Both the position numbers and the translations under genes were made by a program. 64,000 nt of DNA from Bacillota bacterium (GTDB lineage Bacteria; Bacillota; Clostridia; Christensenellales; CAG-138): positions 6,449 to 70,448 of the forward strand of contig JAEWYO010000044.1 in NCBI GenBank assembly GCA_023395595.1, in the 5' to 3' direction. Positions 42,318-50,465 of this stretch are shown one piece after another (positions within the stretch are counted from its first letter, which is position 1; each line of letters starts with the position of its first letter). A model generated the notes under the pieces. It had not been told where the DNA came from and searched no databases. It saw nothing but the letters and a program-made list of their open reading frames with translations.

Positions 42318-43811
42318 TTATTCCCCGTCCGCGCAAAGCATATCCTGAAAAAGCCAGGACATGTAGCGCGAGAGCACGGAATAATGATCGGTCGCGTAAA
42401 GCACTCCATCATATTCCGACACCTGCCAGTTCATCGCAAAGCGGCAGAACCACTCCAGCGAAGCATAGAGCGCGCCGTTGCGGAAGATGCATTCGCAGAG
42501 CATCGCTTCGATGCGGTTATCGACCACGCAGCCAATGCACCCTTCGGCAAAGGTAAAGACTCTGCCATCCGGCATGGTAAGCTGCGCGCGCCTGCCGACC
42601 GCGTCCGCCGCGATTGCTCCACCAAACGCCTGCGCGAAAAAGTCCACCGGCACGCAAAGATAGCTTCCGCGAACGATCTGATCACCGTTTAGCCCGTGAT
42701 ATTTCAATTTCTCCCAGCGCACCACCGGAGCCGAGAGCGGCACAACCGCGCCGTTGAGCCACGCGCGGCCTGCGCCCTCGCAAACGGCGATCGCCGCCGC
42801 GTCGCCCGCCTGCCGGCTGAGCGTCGGGGTATGCACGAGCGTTCCGTCCGGTTCTTTGCGCACACCGGAGAAGAGAAAGTCCCAAACCATCTCCGCGTCG
42901 TCAAACGTCTGCCCGTGGTCGCGATTTTTCACGTCCATCAGCACGACATTCGCCTTGTTTCCGCGATAAAACGCATAGTTCTTCTCGCCCTGAAGACTGA
43001 TGAGCGGCAGCACGTCCGCCTCGTTGATCCGCTTCCAGTAATCGAGGTTTGCGCGCACCACGGTGCGGTCGTCCAGCCCGTAGTGAAACGGCGTTTTGTC
43101 GTGCTCCAGTCGGGATTGCCAGATGTCCATCGCGCCGCCTTTGTTGATTACGCTCCCATCCGGCGCAAACAGTAATAACGGGTTGGTTGGGCAGCCCGAT
43201 CCGGCGGTTGCGGCAAAATGCATGCCGCAATAGCGCGCAACCTGGCTTGTCATGCAATCTCCCATCGACATGCCCTGCATGAACACGCGGCCTTCGTCGA
43301 TGTTGTAGCGTTCCTTCATTCGTTTGAGCAGCGCGAGCACAAGTTGCACGTCGTGATATTCCTCCACCGTGCCCGTAGGTTTGTTGAGCGAAGGGATTCC
43401 CTCCGGCATCGGCTGCGAGAGCTCATCAATCGTGTTGGGATCGCATTCGATCATCCACATCCGCTTGACATGCGCATTGGGAAAGACGCAGATAAACCCC
43501 TCGCGATCCGCAATGTGCGTCCAGGAGGTGTAGATGCACTGTCCCCAGCCGGTCATTAAGCCGCCGTGCATCGAAAACACCAAAGGTGTTTTCTTGGCCG
43601 GATCATAGCTTACCGGCACGTATTCATACCAGGTATCCGTCAAGCCGTCATCGGTGACGCTCTCGCAAAACTCTTGCAGCCGCGCGGGATAAACCTGTGA
43701 GCTGTTGCCGTTTTCGTTGACGACCATGCGGCTGCCTTTGATTGCCTCCGGCAAATAGTCGCGGTTTGCGTCGTTTGGCTCGCCCGCCAAAAGGTTGATC
43801 TTGCGCTTCAT
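42318..43811 (-). CDS. PHB-depolymerase-like esterase with C-terminal copper-amine-oxidase-N-like domain (copy 1)
   Basis: A 497-residue fusion. Residues 1-370 form the hydrolase: MHGGLMTGWG oxyanion loop, elbow GMSMGD (Ser182), and His in KNRDHGQTFDDA. Residues of about 385-490 show two repeats of the copper-amine-oxidase N-terminal-like type (LCVPVDFFAQAFG..., LYASLEWFCRFAMNW...YATDHY). That domain is usually found outside the cell, yet there is no signal peptide. Two paralogues follow the LacI gene upstream (44849, 46402), making a near-tandem triplet. Its start overlaps the LacI gene stop by 4 bases, so it is translationally coupled to it. Confidence 0.82.
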   Translation of the reverse strand: MKRKINLLAGEPNDANRDYLPEAIKGSRMVVNENGNSSQVYPARLQEFCESVTDDGLTDTWYEYVPVSYDPAKKTPLVFSMHGGLMTGWGQCIYTSWTHIADREGFICVFPNAHVKRMWMIECDPNTIDELSQPMPEGIPSLNKPTGTVEEYHDVQLVLALLKRMKERYNIDEGRVFMQGMSMGDCMTSQVARYCGMHFAATAGSGCPTNPLLLFAPDGSVINKGGAMDIWQSRLEHDKTPFHYGLDDRTVVRANLDYWKRINEADVLPLISLQGEKNYAFYRGNKANVVLMDVKNRDHGQTFDDAEMVWDFLFSGVRKEPDGTLVHTPTLSRQAGDAAAIAVCEGAGRAWLNGAVVPLSAPVVRWEKLKYHGLNGDQIVRGSYLCVPVDFFAQAFGGAIAADAVGRRAQLTMPDGRVFTFAEGCIGCVVDNRIEAMLCECIFRNGALYASLEWFCRFAMNWQVSEYDGVLYATDHYSVLSRYMSWLFQDMLCADGE

Positions 43812-44809
43812 CGTTCCCTCATTTCTTCGCCTTGTGTAAATGACTGTGTGCTTTTGCGTTCGATATAGGACACCGGCAGCACAAGCTGCTCCGGTGCTGT
43901 TTCGCCGTTGATGCGGCGAATCAGCAGCTCCACCGCGCGCGTGCCCATCTCGCGGATTGGCTGCGCCACGGTAGAAAACGAAAACAAGCGTGAAATATCC
44001 AGCCCGTCGAACCCGACGATTGGCAGCCGGACGCGTGCAAGAGAATCCTCTTGCAGCACCGTGTGCAAAAACCCCGCGGCAATCATATCCCCAAGCGCGA
44101 ACACGCCGTCCACGATTGGTGCTCTCGTCATCATGCGCTTGATCTGTGCCGTTTCCGCTTCGCCAAAGCCGACGTCTCGCAGCATGAGCGGGCGCGCGAT
44201 CATATCATGCGACGCGCACGTATCGAGAAACCCGCGCTGGCGCTGATACATCGCCATATACTCCGGCACGTCGGTGGTCAGCAGCAGCGGATTGCGCGAA
44301 CCCGCGCGAAAGAGAGCCTCCGCCGCCAGCACGCCGCCGTTGTAGTTGTCGGCGGTGACGGAGGGAACGCCCGGAATTTCGCGGTCGATGCTGATGATCG
44401 GAAAATCGTTTTTGGTGTAGAGCGAGGCGTCGCCAAGCCTGCTGCAAAGCAGGATGCCGTCCACCTTGTTCGCCTTGAGGAGAGACACCATCTCCAGCTC
44501 TTTTGCGGCATCATAGGCGGACTGGCAGAGCAGGAGCTTGTAACCATAGCGGCTGCAAGCCTGCTCCACCGCGTCCGTCAGCCTGCTGAAAAACGCGTAG
44601 TCCACAACGGGCACCACGAGCCCAATCATGCTGCTCTTCTTGCTCTGCAAGGCGCGTGCCGTGGGATCGGGCTGGTAGCCCAGTGTTTCAATTGCGTGGC
44701 GCACCTTGCTCTGCGCTCTTTCGCTAAGCATCTCTCGCTGGTTCATATAGCGGGACACCGTCGCCGTCGAAACACCCGCGTGTTTTGCGACATCCTTGAT
44801 GGTGATCAT
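43808..44809 (-). CDS. LacI family transcriptional regulator
   Basis: A 333-residue repressor. The N-terminal helix-turn-helix TIKDVAKHAGVSTATVSRYMN (about 3-23) and hinge QPDPTARALQSKKS are followed by a periplasmic-binding-like effector domain that should bind a sugar or sugar phosphate. It lies inside the esterase operon between two fusion-esterase paralogues and overlaps the next gene (ATGA). Candidate operators with the ACGT-centred palindrome are at 53506-53520 and 55962-55978. GGAGG precedes the ATG. Confidence 0.93.
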   Translation of the reverse strand: MITIKDVAKHAGVSTATVSRYMNQREMLSERAQSKVRHAIETLGYQPDPTARALQSKKSSMIGLVVPVVDYAFFSRLTDAVEQACSRYGYKLLLCQSAYDAAKELEMVSLLKANKVDGILLCSRLGDASLYTKNDFPIISIDREIPGVPSVTADNYNGGVLAAEALFRAGSRNPLLLTTDVPEYMAMYQRQRGFLDTCASHDMIARPLMLRDVGFGEAETAQIKRMMTRAPIVDGVFALGDMIAAGFLHTVLQEDSLARVRLPIVGFDGLDISRLFSFSTVAQPIREMGTRAVELLIRRINGETAPEQLVLPVSYIERKSTQSFTQGEEMRER

Positions 44810-44848
44810 CGCATTGCCTCCGTTGCCCGTTGTCCGCCTTTGCGGCGG

Positions 44849-46354
44849 TTAGTCTTCGATGACGGAGAAATCCTCCGGCATGGCGCGCCCTTTGAGCAGG
44901 TCTTTGATCAAATCCGCCATGAATATGGAAAGCTCCGCAAAATGATCCGTCACATACACCACATCGTTGCTGGCGCTCACGTGCAAATTCATCAGATAAC
45001 GGCAGAACCATTCCACGCCGACGAGCAGCTGCCCGTCACGATGTAGCGCCTCGCAATACATGCTCCTTAGATCGTTGTCGATCACACAGCCGATGCTGCC
45101 GCGCGCAAACTGGAGCACCCTTCCATCTTTGAGTGTCACGACTGCGGTGAGCGTATCCACGCTGGGTTCATATTTCGCGCCGAACACCTCGCAAAGAAAC
45201 GAAAGCGGGACACACAGATATTCTCCGCGCACCGCCTGCCCGCCGTTGAGCCCGTGATATTTGAGCTTTTGCCAGGAGACGGCCTTCGCGCTCATCTGGT
45301 AGACGCGGTTTTGGTACCAAGCCTTGTCCAGATCGCGGCTCAGCGCTATTGCAAACGCGTCGCCCTTACGCGGGAGAATCGTCTCGGTGTGCGTGATCGA
45401 CCCATCCGCCTCGCGCCGCGTGCCGGAGAAGAAATAGTCCCAGTAAAGGAACGCTTCGTCCAGCGTCTGCCCGTGGTCGCGATTCTTGATGTCCAGATAG
45501 ACCAAATCCGCTTTTTTACCGCGATAGAAGGCAAAGTTGTCCTCGCCCACGATGCTGATTTCCGGCACAGGGTCGCACTCGTTGAGCTTCATCCAGTAGA
45601 AACGGTTGTATTTATTGGTGGTGAATTCGCTGTAGTTTTTGCCTGGAGGCGTGCCGTTGAGTTCCGGGCGGGAATGCCAAACCGCGAGGTGCCCGCCCTT
45701 GTTCTTGAGGTTGCCCTGTTCGTCGAAAAGGATGTTGACGCGCGAAGGGCCGCCGCTGCCCGCGGCACCCGCGAGCAAATGCCCGTAATTGCGTGCGAAC
45801 TGATCCGTCATAAGGTTGCCCATCGACATACCCTGCATGAAGATGCGCCCTTCGTCGATGTTGTACTGTCCCTTCATCTTCTCGATGAGACCGAGCAGGA
45901 AGTTCATGTCGTGGTTGTCTTTGATATCCTTTGGCACCTTCTGGATGGGCAGATCCGGCGCGTCCTTGGGATCAAAGTCGTCAAACACGCCCTCGACCAC
46001 CCACATCCGGAGCGAATGCGCATTCGGAAACACGCAGATGAATCCTTCGCGATCCGCAACCATCGTCCAACTCGTATAGATCGCGTGACCCCAGCCGGTC
46101 ATCAACCCACCGTGGTTGCCGATCACGAGCGGCGTTTTCTTCGCGGGATCATAGCCTCTGGGAACGTATTCATACCAAACATCCTCCAAACCGTCGGCGA
46201 TGATGCCGCGGCATTCCTTGAGTCGTTCGGGATAGGGCTGGGAGTTGTTTCCGTTTTCGTTGACCACCATATCGCTGCCCTTGATCGCCTCCGGCAGATA
46301 GGTCCTGTTGTCGTCGTCCGGCGTGCCGGCGCGCAGTGTTACCTTGTAGTCCAT
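44849..46354 (-). CDS. PHB-depolymerase-like esterase with C-terminal copper-amine-oxidase-N-like domain (copy 2)
   Basis: A 501-residue paralogue of the proteins at 42318 and 46402. Shared blocks include NENGNNSQPYPERLKE near residue 32, HGGLMTGWG, elbow GMSMGN (Ser177), KNRDHGQTLDEA, and the C-terminal pair LCVPLSFLCEVFG / LLVGVEWFCRYLMNL. The linker between hydrolase and C-terminal domain (KYHGLNGGQAVRGEYL) is nearly the same in all three. The ATG at 46354 follows GGAGG. It is cytoplasmic by lack of a signal. It probably cleaves acyl or aryl esters on imported sugars; the exact ester is unknown. Confidence 0.82.
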   Translation of the reverse strand: MDYKVTLRAGTPDDDNRTYLPEAIKGSDMVVNENGNNSQPYPERLKECRGIIADGLEDVWYEYVPRGYDPAKKTPLVIGNHGGLMTGWGHAIYTSWTMVADREGFICVFPNAHSLRMWVVEGVFDDFDPKDAPDLPIQKVPKDIKDNHDMNFLLGLIEKMKGQYNIDEGRIFMQGMSMGNLMTDQFARNYGHLLAGAAGSGGPSRVNILFDEQGNLKNKGGHLAVWHSRPELNGTPPGKNYSEFTTNKYNRFYWMKLNECDPVPEISIVGEDNFAFYRGKKADLVYLDIKNRDHGQTLDEAFLYWDYFFSGTRREADGSITHTETILPRKGDAFAIALSRDLDKAWYQNRVYQMSAKAVSWQKLKYHGLNGGQAVRGEYLCVPLSFLCEVFGAKYEPSVDTLTAVVTLKDGRVLQFARGSIGCVIDNDLRSMYCEALHRDGQLLVGVEWFCRYLMNLHVSASNDVVYVTDHFAELSIFMADLIKDLLKGRAMPEDFSVIED

Positions 46355-46401
46355 ACAATCCTCCAAAGAAGTTTCATTGCTTGGTTTGGTTTTATTCGAG
46401 A

Positions 46402-47931
46402 TTATGCCTTGGGCAAGGCGGTCTTCTCATAGTCCGGCAGCGCGCCGCCGTTTCTCAACAGATCGGTGATCAAGTCCGCCATGTTCACGGAGAGCGTGTT
46501 GAAATGATCCGTGGCGTAGGCGACCCCGTCGCAAGTAGAGACATGCAGATTCAGCAAATACCGGCAGAACCACTCGATAGAAACAAGCAGTTCGCCGTCG
46601 CGATGGAGCGCCTCGCAATACATACTGCGCAGTGTGTTGTCGATCACACAGCCGATGCTGCCGCGCGCAAACTGAAGCCGTCTGCCGTCTTTGAGCGTGA
46701 CGATTGCCGTCAGCGTGTCTTCACTCGGTTCATAGGTCGCGCCAACCGCCTCGCACAGAAACGAGAGTGGAACGCACAGATAGTCTCCGCGAACCGCCTG
46801 TCCACCGTTGAGCCCGTGGTATTTGAGCTTTTGCCAGCGAACCGCTTTCGTCTTCATCGGCACAATTCGATTGTTCATCCAGCCATAGCCGCAGACATCC
46901 GCAGCGGCAAACGCGAACGCATCGCCTGTGCGCGCAATGTTGGAATTCGTGTGCACAATGGTTCCATCCGCTTTTCTGCGCACGCCGGAGAAATGATAGT
47001 TCCAGATCAACGACGCGTCGTCCAGCGTCTGCCCGTGATCGCGGTTTTTGATGTCCAGATAGGTCACATCCGCTTTCTCGCCGTGATAGAACGCAAAGTT
47101 GTCTTCGCCGACGATGCGGATCTGCGGCACCGGCTGGCAGCCGTTGATGCGCATCCAGTAATAGCGGTTGTAGCGGTTGACCCTAAGTGCCTCCTGTTTG
47201 TTCGGCGGGATGTCGTTGAGCTCCGGGCGGGATTGCCAGATGTCCACGTGCCCGGCTCTGTTTTGTACCGTACCATCGGGCGCAAACAAGACCGAAAGGA
47301 ACGTTGCGCAGCCCGAGCCCGCAGCCCCCGCGAGCACATCGCCATAGTTTCTGGTAAACATCGCCGTCATGAGGTCGCCCATCGACATACCTTGCATGAA
47401 GATGCGCTCCTCGTCGATGTTGTATTTTTGCTTCATCTTCTTGATGAGCGCGCGCGCCATCTGCGCGTCGTGATTGGCTTCGATGCTCTCCGGCACCTCC
47501 GGCAGCTCGCCGGGCGCTTCTTCCCGTCCCGTCTTGCCGTCGTCATGGCTCCAACGACCCCATTCGACGCACCAAACGCGCTTGCTGGAGGCGTTCGGGA
47601 ACGCGACAATGAAGTTGTGTTCCTCAGCCATCAATGTCCAGCTCGTGTAGATCGCCTGACCCCACCCCGTCATCAGCCCGCCATGCATAGAGAGCACGAG
47701 CGGCACCTTCTTTGCCGGGTCGTAGCCAGAAGGGACGAATTCATACCACGTGTCCGTGATGCCGTCGTCCAACAGCGCCTCCTGATATTCCTTGAGCCGT
47801 TCGGGGTAAGGCTGGGAGTTGTTGCCGTTTTCGTTGACCACGATGTCGCTACCCTTGATCCGCTCCGGCAGGTAGTCCCGATTGCCGTCGTCCGGCGTGC
47901 CCGCCGCTAAAAAAATCTTACTCATCTGCAT
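46402..47931 (-). CDS. PHB-depolymerase-like esterase with C-terminal copper-amine-oxidase-N-like domain (copy 3)
   Basis: A 509-residue paralogue, closest to copy 2, 47 bp from it. The elbow is GMSMGD (Ser183), the histidine is in KNRDHGQTLDDA, and the C-terminal repeats are LCVPLSFLCEAVG and LLVSIEWFCRYLLNL. It has a somewhat longer acidic insertion (about 125-150) than its relatives. The start is uncertain by a few codons: ATG 47931 has GAGG 6 bp upstream, while ATGs at 47943 and 47925 are alternatives. All known active-site residues of the hydrolase part are kept in this copy. Confidence 0.82.
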   Translation of the reverse strand: MQMSKIFLAAGTPDDGNRDYLPERIKGSDIVVNENGNNSQPYPERLKEYQEALLDDGITDTWYEFVPSGYDPAKKVPLVLSMHGGLMTGWGQAIYTSWTLMAEEHNFIVAFPNASSKRVWCVEWGRWSHDDGKTGREEAPGELPEVPESIEANHDAQMARALIKKMKQKYNIDEERIFMQGMSMGDLMTAMFTRNYGDVLAGAAGSGCATFLSVLFAPDGTVQNRAGHVDIWQSRPELNDIPPNKQEALRVNRYNRYYWMRINGCQPVPQIRIVGEDNFAFYHGEKADVTYLDIKNRDHGQTLDDASLIWNYHFSGVRRKADGTIVHTNSNIARTGDAFAFAAADVCGYGWMNNRIVPMKTKAVRWQKLKYHGLNGGQAVRGDYLCVPLSFLCEAVGATYEPSEDTLTAIVTLKDGRRLQFARGSIGCVIDNTLRSMYCEALHRDGELLVSIEWFCRYLLNLHVSTCDGVAYATDHFNTLSVNMADLITDLLRNGGALPDYEKTALPKA

Positions 47932-47955
47932 ACCATTCCTCACTCGTACATTCCA

Positions 47956-48765
47956 TTATTCACTCAGTCGCTTATAGGTGTCTTCGATGGCGAGCCAATC
48001 GATGAATTTCTTTACATGCCGGTCGCAGTATTCCCAGTTGTGATGCCCGTGGTCGATGGTCCTCTCAAACTCCAGCCCGAGGGCTGCGTATTTGTCCATG
48101 TATTCCACATTGCCTTCGTAATGCGTGTCCTCCACGCCGGTCGCCATGTACCCTTTGGGAAACTTCTTTCCAGCTGCCTTCTGTTTGCGAATCAGATAGG
48201 CGACGTCATGCTCGGTGTTCTCGACGTTTGACTTGCAGCCAAAGGCGCTTGCAAACATATAGAAGCTCTGCGTGTTGTCCTCCACCTCCGGCACAAAATC
48301 GATCACATTCTTGTTGCCGGAGAAGGTGCCAAACGCCGCGAATTGCTCAGGATCGCGCAGCATCCATTTCAGCGAGCCATAGCCGCCCATTGAAAAGCCA
48401 GCGATGTAGTTGTGTTTCGGGTCTTCGTTCAGCGGGAAGAGATGGCGCACCACGCGCGGGGTCTCAATCGAAAGCTGAGTGAAATATTTGAAATCGCCAT
48501 GCAGGGTATCCATATAGCCTGAGCAATAGGTGCCGCTGCAAACGACCGCGATGCCCGCCTCGGCGGCGTAGAGTTCAATCGCGGTATAACGCTGCCAGTC
48601 GGTATAGTCAAACCCACCGCCGGATTGCAGCCACAGCACGGGATAGCGATAGCCCGCCGGACGATCCGCCAGCGAATGCCCCCATGTGTTTTCGGGGATG
48701 ATGACGTTCACGCCGACCTTCATCTTCAGCGCTTCGGAAAAATAATACAGCCTGATGTTTGCCAT
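47956..48765 (-). CDS. esterase, alpha/beta hydrolase (esterase D type)
   Basis: A 269-residue intact esterase with WLQSGGGFDYTDW (about 45-57), elbow GFSMGG (Ser125), acid probably in ATGVEDTHYEGN, and histidine in DHGHHNWEYC. The ATG at 48765 has GGGAGG 8 bp upstream; the long frame reading back to 49212 runs through the neighbouring gene and is rejected. There is no signal peptide. It follows the catalytically degenerate esterase gene by 16 bp. Confidence 0.87.
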   Translation of the reverse strand: MANIRLYYFSEALKMKVGVNVIIPENTWGHSLADRPAGYRYPVLWLQSGGGFDYTDWQRYTAIELYAAEAGIAVVCSGTYCSGYMDTLHGDFKYFTQLSIETPRVVRHLFPLNEDPKHNYIAGFSMGGYGSLKWMLRDPEQFAAFGTFSGNKNVIDFVPEVEDNTQSFYMFASAFGCKSNVENTEHDVAYLIRKQKAAGKKFPKGYMATGVEDTHYEGNVEYMDKYAALGLEFERTIDHGHHNWEYCDRHVKKFIDWLAIEDTYKRLSE

Positions 48766-48781
48766 TTTCTTGTCCTCCCGA

Positions 48782-49546
48782 TTATGCGCAAGCCCAAGCG
48801 ACGGCTTGCGGCAGGCTCTTTTGCTGGCTCGTGCAGTCCGCCCCGGACGGTAGGGTGACAAGTTCCGCCGCCGTGCCGAGCAGTTTCGCGAGCGCTTCGC
48901 TCTCTTTTTGATGGCGAAAGCCATCTTCGCTGACAAAGAGGAACTTGCCCTTTGCTTGCCGCTTTGCCAGCGCGAAGAGATCGTTTGTCCCTCCGGAAAA
49001 ATGCGAATGGTCGCTGAAAATCGCTTCCAACTGCGCTTTGCCAAGCAGGATGCCCGTATCCTTGCCCGCCTCCGCTTTCTCGATGATCGCGTTAAGATCC
49101 AGCACGCCGTCGAGGGAGAACGCTTTGCTGAACACGTCCGGGTGATGCAGCGCGAGCTTGATTGCGCCGTAGCCGCCCGTGCCGACTCCGCCAACCCATG
49201 TTTGGGCGGCATCTTGCGCGATTGGAAAAATGTTGCGGCAGATATTCAGTAGCTCGGTACTCACAAACGTCTCATACTTCGGGCCATATTCCATATCCGT
49301 ACCCAGCGCGTGCTGCACATCCGGCGTAATCACGAAGATTCCGTGCTCCGCCGCGAGCCGCTCTGCAGGCGTGCGCTGCCAGTCTATGCTGGCGCCGCCT
49401 TCGTCATGCAACAGCACGAGCACGGGGTATTTGTGCGCGTGTGCGGTGTCGTCGAGTTGCAGTTTGTCCATCTCCGGCAGGAACACCCGCGCGGCAAACG
49501 AGCCGCCGAGGATCACCGAAAGCGCATTGAATTCAAAAAGTGCCAT
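48782..49546 (-). CDS. esterase-D-like alpha/beta protein without catalytic serine or histidine (putative pseudoenzyme)
   Basis: A 254-residue protein clearly of the esterase D fold (LVLLHDEGGASIDW, YGPKYETFVSTELL, GGYGAIKLALHHPDVF). The nucleophile elbow reads GVGTGG, with Gly122 in place of serine, and the usual late G-x-H-x-W is missing (PSGADCTSQQKSLPQ). It is therefore very unlikely to be a serine hydrolase. The frame is intact, with a good GGAGG site and tight spacing to active esterase genes on both sides, which argues against simple decay. A sugar-binding or partner-subunit role is possible (speculative). Confidence 0.8.
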   Translation of the reverse strand: MALFEFNALSVILGGSFAARVFLPEMDKLQLDDTAHAHKYPVLVLLHDEGGASIDWQRTPAERLAAEHGIFVITPDVQHALGTDMEYGPKYETFVSTELLNICRNIFPIAQDAAQTWVGGVGTGGYGAIKLALHHPDVFSKAFSLDGVLDLNAIIEKAEAGKDTGILLGKAQLEAIFSDHSHFSGGTNDLFALAKRQAKGKFLFVSEDGFRHQKESEALAKLLGTAAELVTLPSGADCTSQQKSLPQAVAWACA

Positions 49547-49605
49547 CTGCTTTTACTCCTCCAAATCGAAACTGGATGCGCACGCATGCGCCAATTCATT
49601 CTGTG

Positions 49606-50442
49606 TTAATACGGGTTGCCGCCCTGTTCCGTCAGCCCAAAGAACGACAGCGCTTCCTGAATCGCAAGATCCCAAAACCGCCATTCGTGCTTGTAGCCCG
49701 GCAGCTCAAACCAATGCGCATCCAGCCCGATCTCTTTGGCATGCGCTTGAAATTTTTTAAATAGTTCATAGAGCATTACATCCTCTTGCCCACAGGCAAA
49801 CATCAGCCGCGGAAGCGTGTCGGTGTTAGCGAGGCGGTCGATGATCGCCCAAACATTCTCGTTGGAATTTTGGAATGCTTCCACCCCTCCCGCGTTCTGC
49901 AGCGTCGCGTGCATGCGCGGGTTGTTGGTGTTCAACATCGGGCAAGGATTGTCCGGCCCCATATCGCTCATGTCCATCGGCGTTGCAGAGAGCACGGCGG
50001 CCGCCGCGAATTTCTCCGGGTGGTTGACCGCGTATTTGATCGTTCCGCGTCCGCCCATACTCAAGCCCGCGATGAAGTTATCCTCCCGTTTGTCGGAGAC
50101 CGGGAACCAGCCGTAGATCATCGGCATGAGCTCTTCGGTGAGAAAATCGAACATGCGGTAACCCAGCATGTAGTCGTTCCAGTTGGAATAGTTGGAGTTG
50201 AGAGCGCTGGGCATGACCACGACGAGGTTTTTCTCCGTCGCATACATCTCGATGTTGGTCTTTCGCACCCAGTCGGTATGATCGCCAAACGTGCCATGCA
50301 GCAGCCAGAGTACCTTATATTTTCTACCGTTGCCATAGAATTCCGCAGGGCTAAGTTCGCGCGGCTTGTCCGGCAAAATCACGGTGATCTGCGTGTTGTT
50401 GTTCAGGCAAACGCTTTCAAACGAGTATTGTACAATCGACAT
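49606..50442 (-). CDS. esterase, alpha/beta hydrolase (esterase D type)
   Basis: A 278-residue intact esterase with WLLHGTFGDHTDW (about 46-58), elbow GLSMGG (Ser128), acid in CGQEDVMLYE, and histidine in PGYKHEWRFW. The set matches acetyl/feruloyl-type esterases of oligosaccharide operons. There is no signal peptide. AGGAG precedes the ATG. It is 24 bp downstream of the SASA-type esterase gene in the operon that begins near the sucrose phosphorylase. Confidence 0.88.
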   Translation of the reverse strand: MSIVQYSFESVCLNNNTQITVILPDKPRELSPAEFYGNGRKYKVLWLLHGTFGDHTDWVRKTNIEMYATEKNLVVVMPSALNSNYSNWNDYMLGYRMFDFLTEELMPMIYGWFPVSDKREDNFIAGLSMGGRGTIKYAVNHPEKFAAAAVLSATPMDMSDMGPDNPCPMLNTNNPRMHATLQNAGGVEAFQNSNENVWAIIDRLANTDTLPRLMFACGQEDVMLYELFKKFQAHAKEIGLDAHWFELPGYKHEWRFWDLAIQEALSFFGLTEQGGNPY

Positions 50443-50465
50443 ACACTTCTCCTATTCTTCTTGCT

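Noticed and set aside
48766..49212. N-terminal extension of the esterase at 47956
   Set aside because: It overlaps the pseudo-esterase gene in another frame. GGGAGG plus the ATG at 48765 give the family-typical start.
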